DNA of 64,000 nt, from the NCBI RefSeq assembly GCF_001886195.1, contig NZ_JXLB01000014.1, positions 1-64,000 on the forward strand. Direction: 5' to 3'. The first letter of the stretch is position 1, and every line of letters begins with the position of its first letter. Below, one piece after another: positions 35,314 through 45,090 of this stretch. Source of the stretch: Enterococcus ratti (GTDB lineage: Bacteria > Bacillota > Bacilli > Lactobacillales > Enterococcaceae). The notes beneath the pieces are model-generated. The model was not told the DNA's origin, did no database searches, and was given only the letters and a program-made list of their open reading frames with translations. The translations under genes were made by a program, and so were the position numbers.

Positions 35314-35559
35314 TAGCTAAAAATCATTTATGAAAGATGTTAATTCTGTGCTCCTTTAGCATAAGTAAAAACAAAATACTCATTCAATGAAAGAAAAAAA
35401 GTAAAATAGAAATATTTATTTTACCTTATAAGCATAAGCAACAAATAGCCGAAAATCGCAAAAATAAATTTTACAAATTTCGACTACTGCTGTCTCAAAC
35501 CGACCAATAGAATCTAAAAGTCCCTTTAAAACAAATCAGTTCTGCTTAATGTAATGCCT

Positions 35560-37371
35560 CTATATGTTTTTTACTAAATCTTCTAATTCGTTCAAGCGTT
35601 TTTCAAACATTTTCATAGCTGCTTCAATATAGTCCGCTTTTGTCATATCTACACCAGCTTTTTTCATAACTTCAACTGGATAATCACTATTTCCTGCCTT
35701 TAGATAAGTCAAATATTTTTCTAACGTCCCCGGTTCTTTATCCCAAATTTTCTGAGCCAAAGCAGAGGCAGCAGAAAATCCTGTGGCATATTGATAAACA
35801 TAGTAATTGTAGTAAAAATGCGGAATTCGTGACCATTCAAATTTAATTTCTAGATCTTCTTCCACCGCTGATCCATAATATTTTGCATTCAATCGTCCAT
35901 AATTTTCACTTAAATACTCACTAGTTAAAGGTACACCTTTAGCATCTTCTACGTGCATGAAATGTTCAAACTCAGCAAATTGCGTTTGCCGGAAAACAGT
36001 CCCTTTAAACCCGTCTAAATAGTGATTTAATACATACGCACGAACTCGCGGATCTTTTTCCGTTTCTAACAAATATTCTGTTAAAATATTTTCATTAGTC
36101 GTTGAAGCAATCTCAGCTAAGAAAATAGAGTAATCCCCATAAACAAACGGTTGATTGGAACGTGTAAAATAGCTGTGTACACTATGCCCCATTTCATGTA
36201 CAAGTGTAAATAATTGATCCAGTGTATCATGCCAATTCAACAAAATATACGGATTCGTATCGTAACTTCCTGAAGAATAAGCCCCACTTCGTTTTCCTTT
36301 ATTTTCTACTACATCAATCCAACGATCAGAAAAGGCTCTTTTGACTACTGCCAAATAGTTATCGCCCATTGATTTTAATGCCTCTAAAACTTTTATTTTA
36401 GCTTCTTCGTAAGTGAATTTAATGGGTGCTTCTCCTAAAACTGGCGTATATAAATCATACATGTGTAACTTTTCTACACCTAAAAGACGTTTACGCAGCT
36501 GCATGTAACGATGCAGTAAAGGAAGATGTCTATTAACTACTTGCACCAACGTATCATACACACTTTCTGGAATATGATTGTTGCTCAAAGAAGCAGCTCG
36601 TGCAGACTGATAATGGCGAACACTTGCTTTATAATTATGCCCTTTAACATGAGCGCTTAACGTGGAAGCAAAGGTATTTTTAAATTGCCGATACACGTTA
36701 TAAAATCCTTTAAAAGCAGCTTCCCTTACTTTTCGATCCGTACTTTCCAACAATTGTCCATAAACACCATGAGAAAGTTGAATTTTTTGACCATCTTCTC
36801 CCACAATCGTTGGAAATTCTAAATCTGCATTATTTAAAACTGCAAAAATATCACTAGAAGCACTAAAAATTTCACCAGCTCCAGCAAGTAATGACTCTTG
36901 TTCGGCAGATAAAATGTGCGCACGATTATCAACCATTTGTTTCACGTAATGACGATAAATTTCTAGGTTTGGCTCTTGTTCAAAATACTGCCAGATTTGT
37001 TCATCTGAAAGTTGAAGTATTTCTGGTTCAAACCAAGAAACAGCCTCACTTACTTTAGAAAACAAACTGCCCGCTCTTGCATATAAAGCTTGATAAGTCG
37101 TATTCGCTGTATCTTGATCATTTTTTAAATGCGCATAAACATAAATAATCTCAGTTTTTCGATAAACATCTAAAACAAATTCAAGCGCCTCCAAAAACTC
37201 TGTTGCACCATTTGCCAATGTTCCTTTATATTTATCGGAATTTTTTAATTTTTCAATTAGCTCTTGGTATTTTTCGTCAAATAGTTGATCACTAGAAAAA
37301 ATGGCAGTTAAATCCCAAGTGAGTTCTTCAGGCAGCTCTTCTCTTTTTGGTAATTGGGTCGTTTTACTCAT
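35560..37371 (-). CDS. pepF: Oligoendopeptidase F
   Basis: 603 residues from ATG 37371, chosen for the AAAGGAGTG site; the frame is open further upstream. M3 peptidase with the zinc site FTLVHEMGHSVHSYFTR (HExxH) around residues 376-392 and the downstream Glu in FLAEIASTTNENILTEYL. N-terminal region KREELPEELTWDLTAIF is standard for PepF. It degrades oligopeptides of about 7-17 residues in the cytoplasm. It lies downstream of coiA on the same strand, as in many lactic bacteria, with a gap of about 110 bases. Confidence 0.95.
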   Translation of the reverse strand: MSKTTQLPKREELPEELTWDLTAIFSSDQLFDEKYQELIEKLKNSDKYKGTLANGATEFLEALEFVLDVYRKTEIIYVYAHLKNDQDTANTTYQALYARAGSLFSKVSEAVSWFEPEILQLSDEQIWQYFEQEPNLEIYRHYVKQMVDNRAHILSAEQESLLAGAGEIFSASSDIFAVLNNADLEFPTIVGEDGQKIQLSHGVYGQLLESTDRKVREAAFKGFYNVYRQFKNTFASTLSAHVKGHNYKASVRHYQSARAASLSNNHIPESVYDTLVQVVNRHLPLLHRYMQLRKRLLGVEKLHMYDLYTPVLGEAPIKFTYEEAKIKVLEALKSMGDNYLAVVKRAFSDRWIDVVENKGKRSGAYSSGSYDTNPYILLNWHDTLDQLFTLVHEMGHSVHSYFTRSNQPFVYGDYSIFLAEIASTTNENILTEYLLETEKDPRVRAYVLNHYLDGFKGTVFRQTQFAEFEHFMHVEDAKGVPLTSEYLSENYGRLNAKYYGSAVEEDLEIKFEWSRIPHFYYNYYVYQYATGFSAASALAQKIWDKEPGTLEKYLTYLKAGNSDYPVEVMKKAGVDMTKADYIEAAMKMFEKRLNELEDLVKNI

Positions 37372-37484
37372 TGAATGCACTCCTTTATTTTTTAGCATTT
37401 TATTCTTTCTTATTTAATCAAAAAAATGAATAGACTTACTGTAACCAGCTACTCTTATTTATTTTATCATAACTTATTTTTGTT

Positions 37485-38489
37485 TTATAGAAAGAATATT
37501 TTTTGGCATTCCTCGTAAAGTAGTCGATAAATTTTCTTTTTTTCAATCATCGGAAAAAGCCAGATACTTTTACTTGAATCAATTTTTTGCAACCATAGAA
37601 TATATTTCCACTGATTACTACGTTTCTTTTGCTCGAGCTCAACTTCTTCAAATACTAAACGATAGAAAAAAATCTTTTCCTGAAAATAAAAGAAAAATTG
37701 ACTGTCTTGATACACCCAAGGAGATAAGAACAGCAAATGCTTAGTTCTAAGATAACATTGTTTTTGCAAATATAAATATTTAAGATTTCGATGATGAAGC
37801 TTTTTTTGTAGCCATTTTTGACTTATGTTTTTTGAAAGCGTCCTTTTTATTTTATTCCTTTTCTTATGTCCTTTTGATAAATTAACCGGCTGTTCACTAA
37901 AAAATTCCCAACTGGTTGTTTCAAAAGTTAAATTTCCAGAAACTGATTCTTTCAACTGATAAAATAAGTAAAGTTTTTTTGTCGTCCAATCAAGTTGCCA
38001 CAAATGAATGCCTCTTGTCTCGCTGTACATACAAAAACATTTTTCACTTACTTTTAAATAATCGTTTTTAAAAAAAGAAGAACCTAAGATCCACCAAACA
38101 TTATACCCTTTTGTTAAATAACCTTTTGTCCGTGACTCCATTTTCTTATAAGTCAGTGCAGAACATTGAATTTCTATCGCCTGACTGCCACACAATATAT
38201 CCGGTCTTTGATGTAAATCTGACAAATAAGCTTCTAAATAAACAGGAGATTCTTTTGCCAATTGTTTACACCATTCATAAAAACATTGTTTTAACTGAAG
38301 ATGTTCATTTGTTTCTCCTTCGCTAAAACCATAACAGCTTTTGCGCCTTTGATGAGCAAAATGTGCGATTTTCTGTCGTCCATTTTTTAATATAACTGGT
38401 TCATGACAGCATGGACAAAAAAGAGATTGTTGTTGTTTACTTTCGATTGCCATGTATTTCTTTCCATTTTTATCTACTGCAATCATCAT
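37485..38489 (-). CDS. coiA: Competence protein CoiA
   Basis: 334 residues from ATG 38489 (TAGGAGGAAG upstream). N-terminal Cys-rich segment SLFCPCCHEPVILKNGRQKI with AHFAHQRR, followed by EGETNEHLQLKQCFYEWCKQ and the nuclease-like DILCGSQAIEIQCSALTY, all standard CoiA blocks. In streptococci CoiA promotes RecA-dependent recombination of incoming DNA. No other competence genes are adjacent except mecA, which regulates competence. The gene appears intact, although the C-terminal half is AT-rich and divergent. Confidence 0.88.
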   Translation of the reverse strand: MMIAVDKNGKKYMAIESKQQQSLFCPCCHEPVILKNGRQKIAHFAHQRRKSCYGFSEGETNEHLQLKQCFYEWCKQLAKESPVYLEAYLSDLHQRPDILCGSQAIEIQCSALTYKKMESRTKGYLTKGYNVWWILGSSFFKNDYLKVSEKCFCMYSETRGIHLWQLDWTTKKLYLFYQLKESVSGNLTFETTSWEFFSEQPVNLSKGHKKRNKIKRTLSKNISQKWLQKKLHHRNLKYLYLQKQCYLRTKHLLFLSPWVYQDSQFFFYFQEKIFFYRLVFEEVELEQKKRSNQWKYILWLQKIDSSKSIWLFPMIEKKKIYRLLYEECQKIFFL

Positions 38490-38606
38490 ATATCTTCCTC
38501 CTATCAAGAAAAATACGCAAAAAAAGAATCTGTTCACTATACTTGAACAGATTTTTTACATAGTTACTTTTTATTCTTTTTAAAGTGGATGAAACAACTC
38601 CATCAA

Positions 38607-39260
38607 TTAAACAAAATAAAACTTTGTTCGCTCCAACGCATTTCGCTCCATAATCAATCGCGCATATTCATTCAAAGTTTCAATGGTTCGATCACTTTTT
38701 TCTACATATTCTAAAATTCGAGCAATCTCATTTGCTACATCTATCTGATTCATTTCTTCCATCCAAAAACGCACGGCTAAATAGTAGACACCGTCTAATA
38801 CATATAAATCTGACCATGCAGATTCCAGCTCAACGTTACAGGCCAATTGAATCATTTGTTCAAAGTCTTCAAAAGCAAAAATCGCTTGATGTTCAATTGT
38901 GTTAGAAGTACGCTCCTTGGGTTCTCCTTCTTCTTCATTGTTTAAAATTTGTTGCTGAATAAATTCCGTTACATCATCAGAATCTAAAGAATCTTCATTA
39001 TCTTGAGGCATCTCTTCATTTGGTAAATTTTTACTGATAAAAAGTTCTAAGCCGTCTCCTTTAGGTAATACTTGAAAAGTAACTGCTTCACTACTACGAA
39101 ACTCATCTTCAATATCAACTTCTTCTAAAATACTATAGAAAAAATTTTCAATTTCTCTATGATTACCAAGTAAGTCTAAAAATGAAACGCCTCGTTCTTC
39201 TAAATCTTCATGACCAATCATTACTCGGATCGTATTTTCATTAATATGTTCCATTTCCAT
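38607..39260 (-). CDS. mecA: ClpC adaptor protein MecA
   Basis: 217 residues from ATG 39260 (GTGAGGTG upstream). N-terminal domain begins MEMEHINENTIRVMIGHEDL and continues RGVSFLDLLGN, the MecA target-binding domain. An acidic linker follows (about 90-118), then the C-terminal ClpC-binding domain (about 120-217) with FEDFEQMIQLACNVELESAW and LYVLDGVYYLAV. It hands proteins to the ClpCP protease and restrains competence. Located between coiA and spx on the same strand. Length and order are normal. Confidence 0.95.
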   Translation of the reverse strand: MEMEHINENTIRVMIGHEDLEERGVSFLDLLGNHREIENFFYSILEEVDIEDEFRSSEAVTFQVLPKGDGLELFISKNLPNEEMPQDNEDSLDSDDVTEFIQQQILNNEEEGEPKERTSNTIEHQAIFAFEDFEQMIQLACNVELESAWSDLYVLDGVYYLAVRFWMEEMNQIDVANEIARILEYVEKSDRTIETLNEYARLIMERNALERTKFYFV

Positions 39261-39808
39261 GTTGCTACACCTCACTTTACCACAACTTATTAATATAACT
39301 TCATTGTAGCGAAATAAGCTTAAATGTAAAGAAAAAAAATTAACAATTAAAATCAAAATAATTTTTTTGTTTTTCCTTGACAGGATAGGTTTTCCTATAT
39401 GTCTTTTTTATAAGACTTTGAACCTTTTTCAGGTCATTTGAATCGACGATTAAATAATTTCTTGTATAAAAAGTATACTTTGTAGCAGCTCTTACTTATG
39501 AAAAATTACCTGTTTTTTCTCTTTTCGAGTTATTTTTTATAGAAAGCTGTCTCTAAATAACATATTTTCCTGACAACATGCATTCTTATTTCCTTCTTTT
39601 TTGATGTTTATTTAAATGTTCTATCTATCTCATACAAACTTTATGAAAAACGTTATTATTAACTAAATAAAATAATTTTTTTTGATTCAATTAAAAAAAA
39701 AAAAACCATCATTCCATTATTTCCTTTTTCACTGTTATCACTTGTTAATTGTTTATTAAGAGCTGCTTTTGTTTTATAAATTTTTCCCCATCCTTTTAAG
39801 ACAAAAAA
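39261..39808. other. AT-rich intergenic stretch before mecA
   Basis: About 550 very AT-rich bases. No gene seen. It ends at the spx terminator at 39809 and must contain the mecA promoter near 39270-39400. Confidence 0.4.
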
Positions 39809-39839
39809 AACTTAGAAAAACAACTAGTTTTTCTAAGTT
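39809..39839 (-). terminator. Rho-independent terminator after spx
   Basis: A perfect 13-bp stem, AACTTAGAAAAAC (39809-39821) with GTTTTTCTAAGTT (39827-39839). On the minus strand it is followed by eight T residues. Confidence 0.85.
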
Positions 39840-39851
39840 AAAATTCAAATT

Positions 39852-40250
39852 CTATAGCCCAGCCATTAATTGTGCTTGGCGCAACTCTAATTGCCGTACC
39901 TCTCGTGGTAAGAAACGACGGATTTCATCTTCATTGAAGCCAACTTGTAAACGCTTGGCATCAATCATAATCGGACGACGTAACAACCCAGGGTTACTTT
40001 GAACAAGTTCTAACAATTCTTGCAATGGCAAATCATCAAGATCCATGTTTAATTTTTGGAAAACTTTTGAACGCGTTGAAATAATTTCTTCTGTGCCATC
40101 TTCTGTCATTTGCAAGATTGTTTTTAATTCTGAGTTATTCAAAGGTTCAGAAAAAATATTTCGTTCAACAAATGATATTTGATGTTCTTGTAACCACGCA
40201 CGAGCCTTTCTACAGGAAGTACAACTTGGGGAAGTATATAATGTTAACAA
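39852..40250 (-). CDS. spx: Redox-responsive transcriptional regulator Spx
   Basis: 132 residues, the normal length. The CxxC redox switch is in [15 protein letters not shown] (C10, C13). The RPI motif, [20 protein letters not shown], is intact. Spx binds the C-terminal domain of the RNA polymerase alpha subunit and turns on thiol-stress genes when its cysteines are oxidised. ClpXP degrades it. A strong terminator lies 12 bases after the stop. Placed just upstream of mecA as in other enterococci. Confidence 0.96.
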   Translation of the reverse strand: MLTLYTSPSCTSCRKARAWLQEHQISFVERNIFSEPLNNSELKTILQMTEDGTEEIISTRSKVFQKLNMDLDDLPLQELLELVQSNPGLLRRPIMIDAKRLQVGFNEDEIRRFLPREVRQLELRQAQLMAGL

Positions 40251-41013
40251 CGTGCACCACTCCTTTTTATGACAAAAGTCACTTTTTTATAACAGAAGAT
40301 CATTTTTCTCTCCCATCTGTTCCTATTATACATAATCAACTTTTAAATAGCTAGCATTTTTAATAATATTTTCTTAAAAAAATGAAAGTTATCTAAGATT
40401 TATAGTCTGTAAAACCAGTATTTTATGTTTACAATCCATAACAAAATGAGAAATTTCAAATTTTATTTAGATTAAAAAAAAAAATGATACAGATATTAAA
40501 ATTGTACTATTATTTTATATCCTCCCCCTTAGAAAACGTTTTTCTCAAAGGATTCATGTTTTTTATTTCATTATGCGTCATTTTGTTGGGTATTGCAACA
40601 ATTTATTTATTTTAACATAACACTTATTTCATCCGTATAATAACTAATGTTTTACATCTCAAAGATATTAAAACAATACGAATATAAAATTTTTCACTTC
40701 TCAATTATTACGTTATTTTATTTTTTAATCATTTTTATTTTTCTGTATTAAAAAAAACATGTGTAACAATAAATAATGGCGGCCAAGAATTAAATTTTTT
40801 TCGATTACATTATTTATTTGTTCATAATTAAGAGATTTACTTTGTATTTTCCATTTTAGTGAAAAAAACTGAAATTTAAAAATCTTGTTCTATCAAGTAA
40901 TTGGAAATATAGTAATAAAAACCTTTACTTAGTAACGTTTTAAAGAAGTTTTTTCTGTTACAATAGTTGAGGATTTATGAAAAAAATGATGAAAATCGAA
41001 AGGCGTGTAGAAA
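40251..41013. other. Long AT-rich intergenic stretch upstream of spx
   Basis: About 760 bases between two divergent genes with no recognisable gene, RNA or strong hairpin. It must hold the spx promoters, often several and stress-regulated. Confidence 0.4.
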
Positions 41014-41721
41014 TTGATTAAGTCAGTTGTTTTTGACGTTGATGATACGATGTACGACCAACAGCAGCCGTTTAGAAATGCGGTCAAAAAAGTTGTGCCA
41101 CTTGTTTCAGATGAAGATATGGTAACCTTATACCATCGATTCCGTCACCACAGCGATGAAAATTTTCCTAAAGTAATGGCAGGAATGTGGACGTTGGAAG
41201 ATATGCGAGCACATCGCATTAGTCAATCACTTAAAGATTTAGACTATCCTCACATTACTTCAGAAGATGGTCTTTACTTTCAGCAAATTTATGAAGAAGA
41301 ATTAAATAATATTCATCTACATGAAGAAGTGAGAAAAACATTAGTCTTTTTAGCCGAAATGAATATTCCTCTTGGAATTATTACCAATGGTCCGACTGAT
41401 CATCAAACAAAAAAATTACACCAGCTTCAATTATCAACATGGATTCCCTCACAACGTATGATTGTTTCACAAGCTACCGGATATCAAAAACCAGAAAAAG
41501 AAATTTTTCAACTAGCTGAAAAACGTTTTAATTTAATTGCTAATGAAACACTCTACGTGGGAGATAACTACGATAATGATGTACTAGGAGCAAAAGGAGC
41601 GGGCTGGCAGGCACTTTGGTTTAATCATCGCGAACGAAAAATTGATGGCAGCTTAACTTGTGATTTTGAAATTACTTCATTTGATCAATTATTAGAAACG
41701 ATGAAAGCTATTTTCAGTTAA
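41014..41721 (+). CDS. HAD-superfamily hydrolase (YjjG/YfnB-like phosphatase)
   Basis: 235 residues. Motif I VVFDVDDTMYDQQQPF (catalytic Asp pair at 8 and 10), motif II GIITNGPTD around residue 128, the Lys in SQATGYQKPEKEIF, and motif IV LYVGDNYDNDVLGAKGAGW. The cap is helical, as in subfamily I. Relatives are nucleotidases or sugar phosphatases; the substrate here is unknown. The ORF begins at a TTG or the following ATT context; AAAGGCGTG lies just upstream. A strong terminator follows at 41774-41818. Confidence 0.88.
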   Translation: MIKSVVFDVDDTMYDQQQPFRNAVKKVVPLVSDEDMVTLYHRFRHHSDENFPKVMAGMWTLEDMRAHRISQSLKDLDYPHITSEDGLYFQQIYEEELNNIHLHEEVRKTLVFLAEMNIPLGIITNGPTDHQTKKLHQLQLSTWIPSQRMIVSQATGYQKPEKEIFQLAEKRFNLIANETLYVGDNYDNDVLGAKGAGWQALWFNHRERKIDGSLTCDFEITSFDQLLETMKAIFS

Positions 41722-41773
41722 CGCTTAAATTGGTTTTTTATGCTCTACTTGCTTTGTCTTTCAAATCAACCAG

Positions 41774-41818
41774 CCGAATCATCTAAAAGTAGCTTAATCT
41801 AGATGATTCGGTTTTTTT
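41774..41818 (+). terminator. Rho-independent terminator after the HAD gene
   Basis: Eleven-bp stem CCGAATCATCT (41774-41784) with AGATGATTCGG (41801-41811), then eight T residues. Confidence 0.85.
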
Positions 41819-41895
41819 TATAAAGATAACTGATGGAATGCCGTTTCAAACATAGAAGTAGCATTTCTTACCTATTATTTTTTATGCAAATATTT

Positions 41896-44800
41896 TTATT
41901 CTTCCAATTCTCCTATACTTAAAATCATACGAATGTCTTCTTCTGTGAGTTTGTTCACCTGCTCTTTACTTCCTTGGATAACTTTTTGGAACAATTCTCT
42001 TTTTTCTTGTTGAAGAGAATCCATTCGCTCTTCAATCGTTCCTTCAGCAATCATTCGCCATACTTCAACTACATTCTTTTGTCCAATTCGATGAGCACGT
42101 CCAGCAGCCTGTTCTTCAATCGCGGGATTCCACCATAGATCATACAAAATAACAGTATCTGCACCTGTTAAATTTAACCCTGTTCCCCCTGCTTTTAAAG
42201 AAATTAAAAAAACATCTTTTTGCCCTCCGTTAAACGCATCTACCATCTTCAAACGATCTTGTGGTTTGGTACTTCCTCGCAAATAAAAGGAAGATAATCC
42301 TAATTTTGCTAATTCTTCTTGTAAAATGGTTAGCATTCCAGTAAATTGTGAAAACAAAAGAACCCTGCGATTATTTTCTTTAGCTGCCACTAATAAATCT
42401 TTCACTTGAGTTAATTTTCCTGATCCCCCTTGATAGTCTTCAAGAAATAGTCTTGGATCACAACAAATTTGACGCAATCTCGTCAGACCTGCTAAAATAC
42501 CCATTCGTTTTTTTTTGAAAGCTTCTGAATCCATTGAAGAAATTTCTTCTCTCATTTGGCGTAAATAAGCTAAATAAACAGTTTTTTGTTCTTCGGTAAG
42601 CGCAGAATAAAGATTCATCTCTGTTTTTTCGGGAAGATCATTTAAAACCGTTCGTTTGTCTCTACGCAACACAAACGGTCGAATCATACGTGCAATTTCT
42701 TCCGACGGTAGTTCTCTAAAACGGGATTTATTCGGGAAAAATCCAGGCATAATTGTTGCAAATAAAGACCATAACTCATCTAAATTATTCTCTATCGGTG
42801 TGCCACTCAATGCAAACCGTTGAGGAATATTTAACTCACGCAACGCCTGAGCAGTTTTTGTACTGCTGTTTTTAACCATCTGAGCCTCGTCAAGTATTAA
42901 ATAGTTGAGCCGATACTCTTGATACTCTGCTAAGTCTTGTCTTAAACTCGCATAAGAAGTCACTTTGATATCTGTCTTACGAGATAATAGTTCTTCTCGT
43001 TCTTTTTTATTGCCGTTAACGACTTGGATACTTAAAGACGGAGCAAATTTTTTTACTTCTGCTTGCCAGTTATAAATCAAACTTGCAGGCGCAACAATCA
43101 AAGCAGAAAGTTCCCTCTTTTCTTCTTTTTCGGAAAGTAAATAAGCAATCATCTGTAATGTTTTCCCCAACCCCATCTCATCTGCTAAAATTCCACCAAA
43201 TTGATAATTTCCTAACATTTTTAGCCATTTGAAACCTTGCTTTTGATAATCACGTAAATTAGCTTGTAACCCTCGTGGTAAAACTGCTTGGTACTGTTCA
43301 GGTTGGATCAAATCTTGAATCATTTTTTGATAGGAATCACCAAAAACTGCTCCACTTCCGGATAGCTTCTCTTGAATAATTAATCCTTGATTTTTCGGCA
43401 CATGAATTGTTCCTTCTTCCATATGAACAGATTCTCGGAATTGTTTTAAAATTTGGCTTGTCTGTTGAAATTCCTCTGAATCAAAAGATAAAACTTGTCC
43501 ATTTTCTAATGGATAGAAGGAATCGTTTCTTAACAAACTCTGCAATACTTGATCAATTTCTCGTTCATCAATTCCAGTCACATCAAAATGAATGTCCAAC
43601 CATGAACTTGTTTCTTTTACTTCAATCTTAGGTTGATGTCTTTGGGCATCTAAATATAATTCACGGAGTTTTTTACCAAGACGGACTTCACCAAATTGAC
43701 GAAAAACAGCTAATTCTGTACGAAAAAAAACGTACAATTCTTCTCCAGTAGGCAACAACCGTTCATAACCAGTTTCATTTTCATGATAACGATACATTTT
43801 AAATAAATCTAAAACTCGCTGTTCTTGCCCTTCATCTCTTATAATTTCTGGAGAATTTTTAGAAATAACTTCATGCTTTTTATCTGTGGAAAAAATAACA
43901 TCATCATAAACAAAATCAACCCGCGCTTGAATCTTACCCTTAGATTTCCTAAAGAAAAAAATAAACTTTACGGGTATATCTGTAATTTCCTCTTTGATTT
44001 CATCAGCAACAGCGACTTGACCAATTTCAGATAATAAGGGAAGAATTTCTTTGAATAATGAAGAAAGCTCCTGCTTCATAAACAGCACTTTTGGCTTTTC
44101 AAATCTTCGCATCAATTGTTTCCACGTTAAATAGATTGCTTGTTGTTTTTTTGTTAAGGAATAAAAAGTCCCTTGAATCATTCCCCATTGATAATGTATA
44201 AAAAACAACTCAAAATCACTTAATGCTTTTAATTGATACGCCTCATCTTTTTTCGCTACTTCAAATTCCAAAGGCTTCTCATTTTTTGAAAAATAGATAC
44301 CTTGATAAGTTAATCCTTTGATTTTCATTTGCAATCTCGTTGTTTGATTCATCTGTTCTAACAATATTTTTGCTTGTTCGATCGGTAGCATTAAATAACG
44401 TTTATCTAATTTTCCTTTCACTTGAAGTCCATTTGTTCCTAAAAGTAGTTGGGTTTGTGCACAACTTGCCAAATTAGTTAAAATTTGTTGATCTTCTCCT
44501 TGAAAAGAATGTTTATCTAAATAGAATTGGTACTGCTTATTAACTGTAAAACGCTCATTTTCAGAATACGCATGTAAAAAATCAAAAATATTTTTAATAA
44601 TATACGTTTTTTTAGAATTTTCTAAATAACCGATCCGTAAATAGACCGCTAATATCGCTAGCTCTGGATGATAATGATTCGTCTCAATTGTTTCTACTTG
44701 ATATTCAACAATCAAAGGCTGAAATACGTGAGAAGTTTTCTTAACTTTCAGTCTTGAAAAACCTTTTGTTAAAATTTCTCCTCCACTATTTTTTTTCACT

Positions 44801-45090
44801 GCCCCTAACGTAGATTGGTCTGCTTTAATTGTTCGTGAAAGATTTTTTGAACGTAAGTATAACTCTACCGCAACCGTGTGCTTACAGTACTTATGTTCTT
44901 CCCAGTAAGGACACTGGCAAAAATCAACTTCTTTTGCCGTTGTATCTAAATCCACCATGTATAGCTCACTTCCTAAAACTTCTGCATGCCAAACATTTTC
45001 TTCTTGGTCAGGGACTACCGATAACACGCGTCCTTCTTGCAAATATTGACGCCCTCTTGCGATTACTTTTTCTGGAATACTCCATTTCAT
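41896..45090 (-). CDS. SNF2-family helicase with N-terminal SWIM zinc finger
   Basis: 1064 residues. A SWIM zinc finger lies at C58, C60, C69 and H71 (DFCQCPYWEEHKYCKH). A long middle region precedes the ATPase at about 600-1050: Walker A LADEMGLGKTLQMIAYL (near residue 640), DEAQ box LILDEAQMVKN, SGTPIENNLDELWSLF, and the helicase C block SLKAGGTGLNLTGADTVIL with QAAGRAHRIGQ. Bacterial SNF2 proteins (HepA/RapA-like) move along DNA or remodel protein-DNA complexes. Its ATG overlaps the sbcC stop by four bases, tying it to DNA double-strand-break repair. Confidence 0.93.
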   Translation of the reverse strand: MKWSIPEKVIARGRQYLQEGRVLSVVPDQEENVWHAEVLGSELYMVDLDTTAKEVDFCQCPYWEEHKYCKHTVAVELYLRSKNLSRTIKADQSTLGAVKKNSGGEILTKGFSRLKVKKTSHVFQPLIVEYQVETIETNHYHPELAILAVYLRIGYLENSKKTYIIKNIFDFLHAYSENERFTVNKQYQFYLDKHSFQGEDQQILTNLASCAQTQLLLGTNGLQVKGKLDKRYLMLPIEQAKILLEQMNQTTRLQMKIKGLTYQGIYFSKNEKPLEFEVAKKDEAYQLKALSDFELFFIHYQWGMIQGTFYSLTKKQQAIYLTWKQLMRRFEKPKVLFMKQELSSLFKEILPLLSEIGQVAVADEIKEEITDIPVKFIFFFRKSKGKIQARVDFVYDDVIFSTDKKHEVISKNSPEIIRDEGQEQRVLDLFKMYRYHENETGYERLLPTGEELYVFFRTELAVFRQFGEVRLGKKLRELYLDAQRHQPKIEVKETSSWLDIHFDVTGIDEREIDQVLQSLLRNDSFYPLENGQVLSFDSEEFQQTSQILKQFRESVHMEEGTIHVPKNQGLIIQEKLSGSGAVFGDSYQKMIQDLIQPEQYQAVLPRGLQANLRDYQKQGFKWLKMLGNYQFGGILADEMGLGKTLQMIAYLLSEKEEKRELSALIVAPASLIYNWQAEVKKFAPSLSIQVVNGNKKEREELLSRKTDIKVTSYASLRQDLAEYQEYRLNYLILDEAQMVKNSSTKTAQALRELNIPQRFALSGTPIENNLDELWSLFATIMPGFFPNKSRFRELPSEEIARMIRPFVLRRDKRTVLNDLPEKTEMNLYSALTEEQKTVYLAYLRQMREEISSMDSEAFKKKRMGILAGLTRLRQICCDPRLFLEDYQGGSGKLTQVKDLLVAAKENNRRVLLFSQFTGMLTILQEELAKLGLSSFYLRGSTKPQDRLKMVDAFNGGQKDVFLISLKAGGTGLNLTGADTVILYDLWWNPAIEEQAAGRAHRIGQKNVVEVWRMIAEGTIEERMDSLQQEKRELFQKVIQGSKEQVNKLTEEDIRMILSIGELEE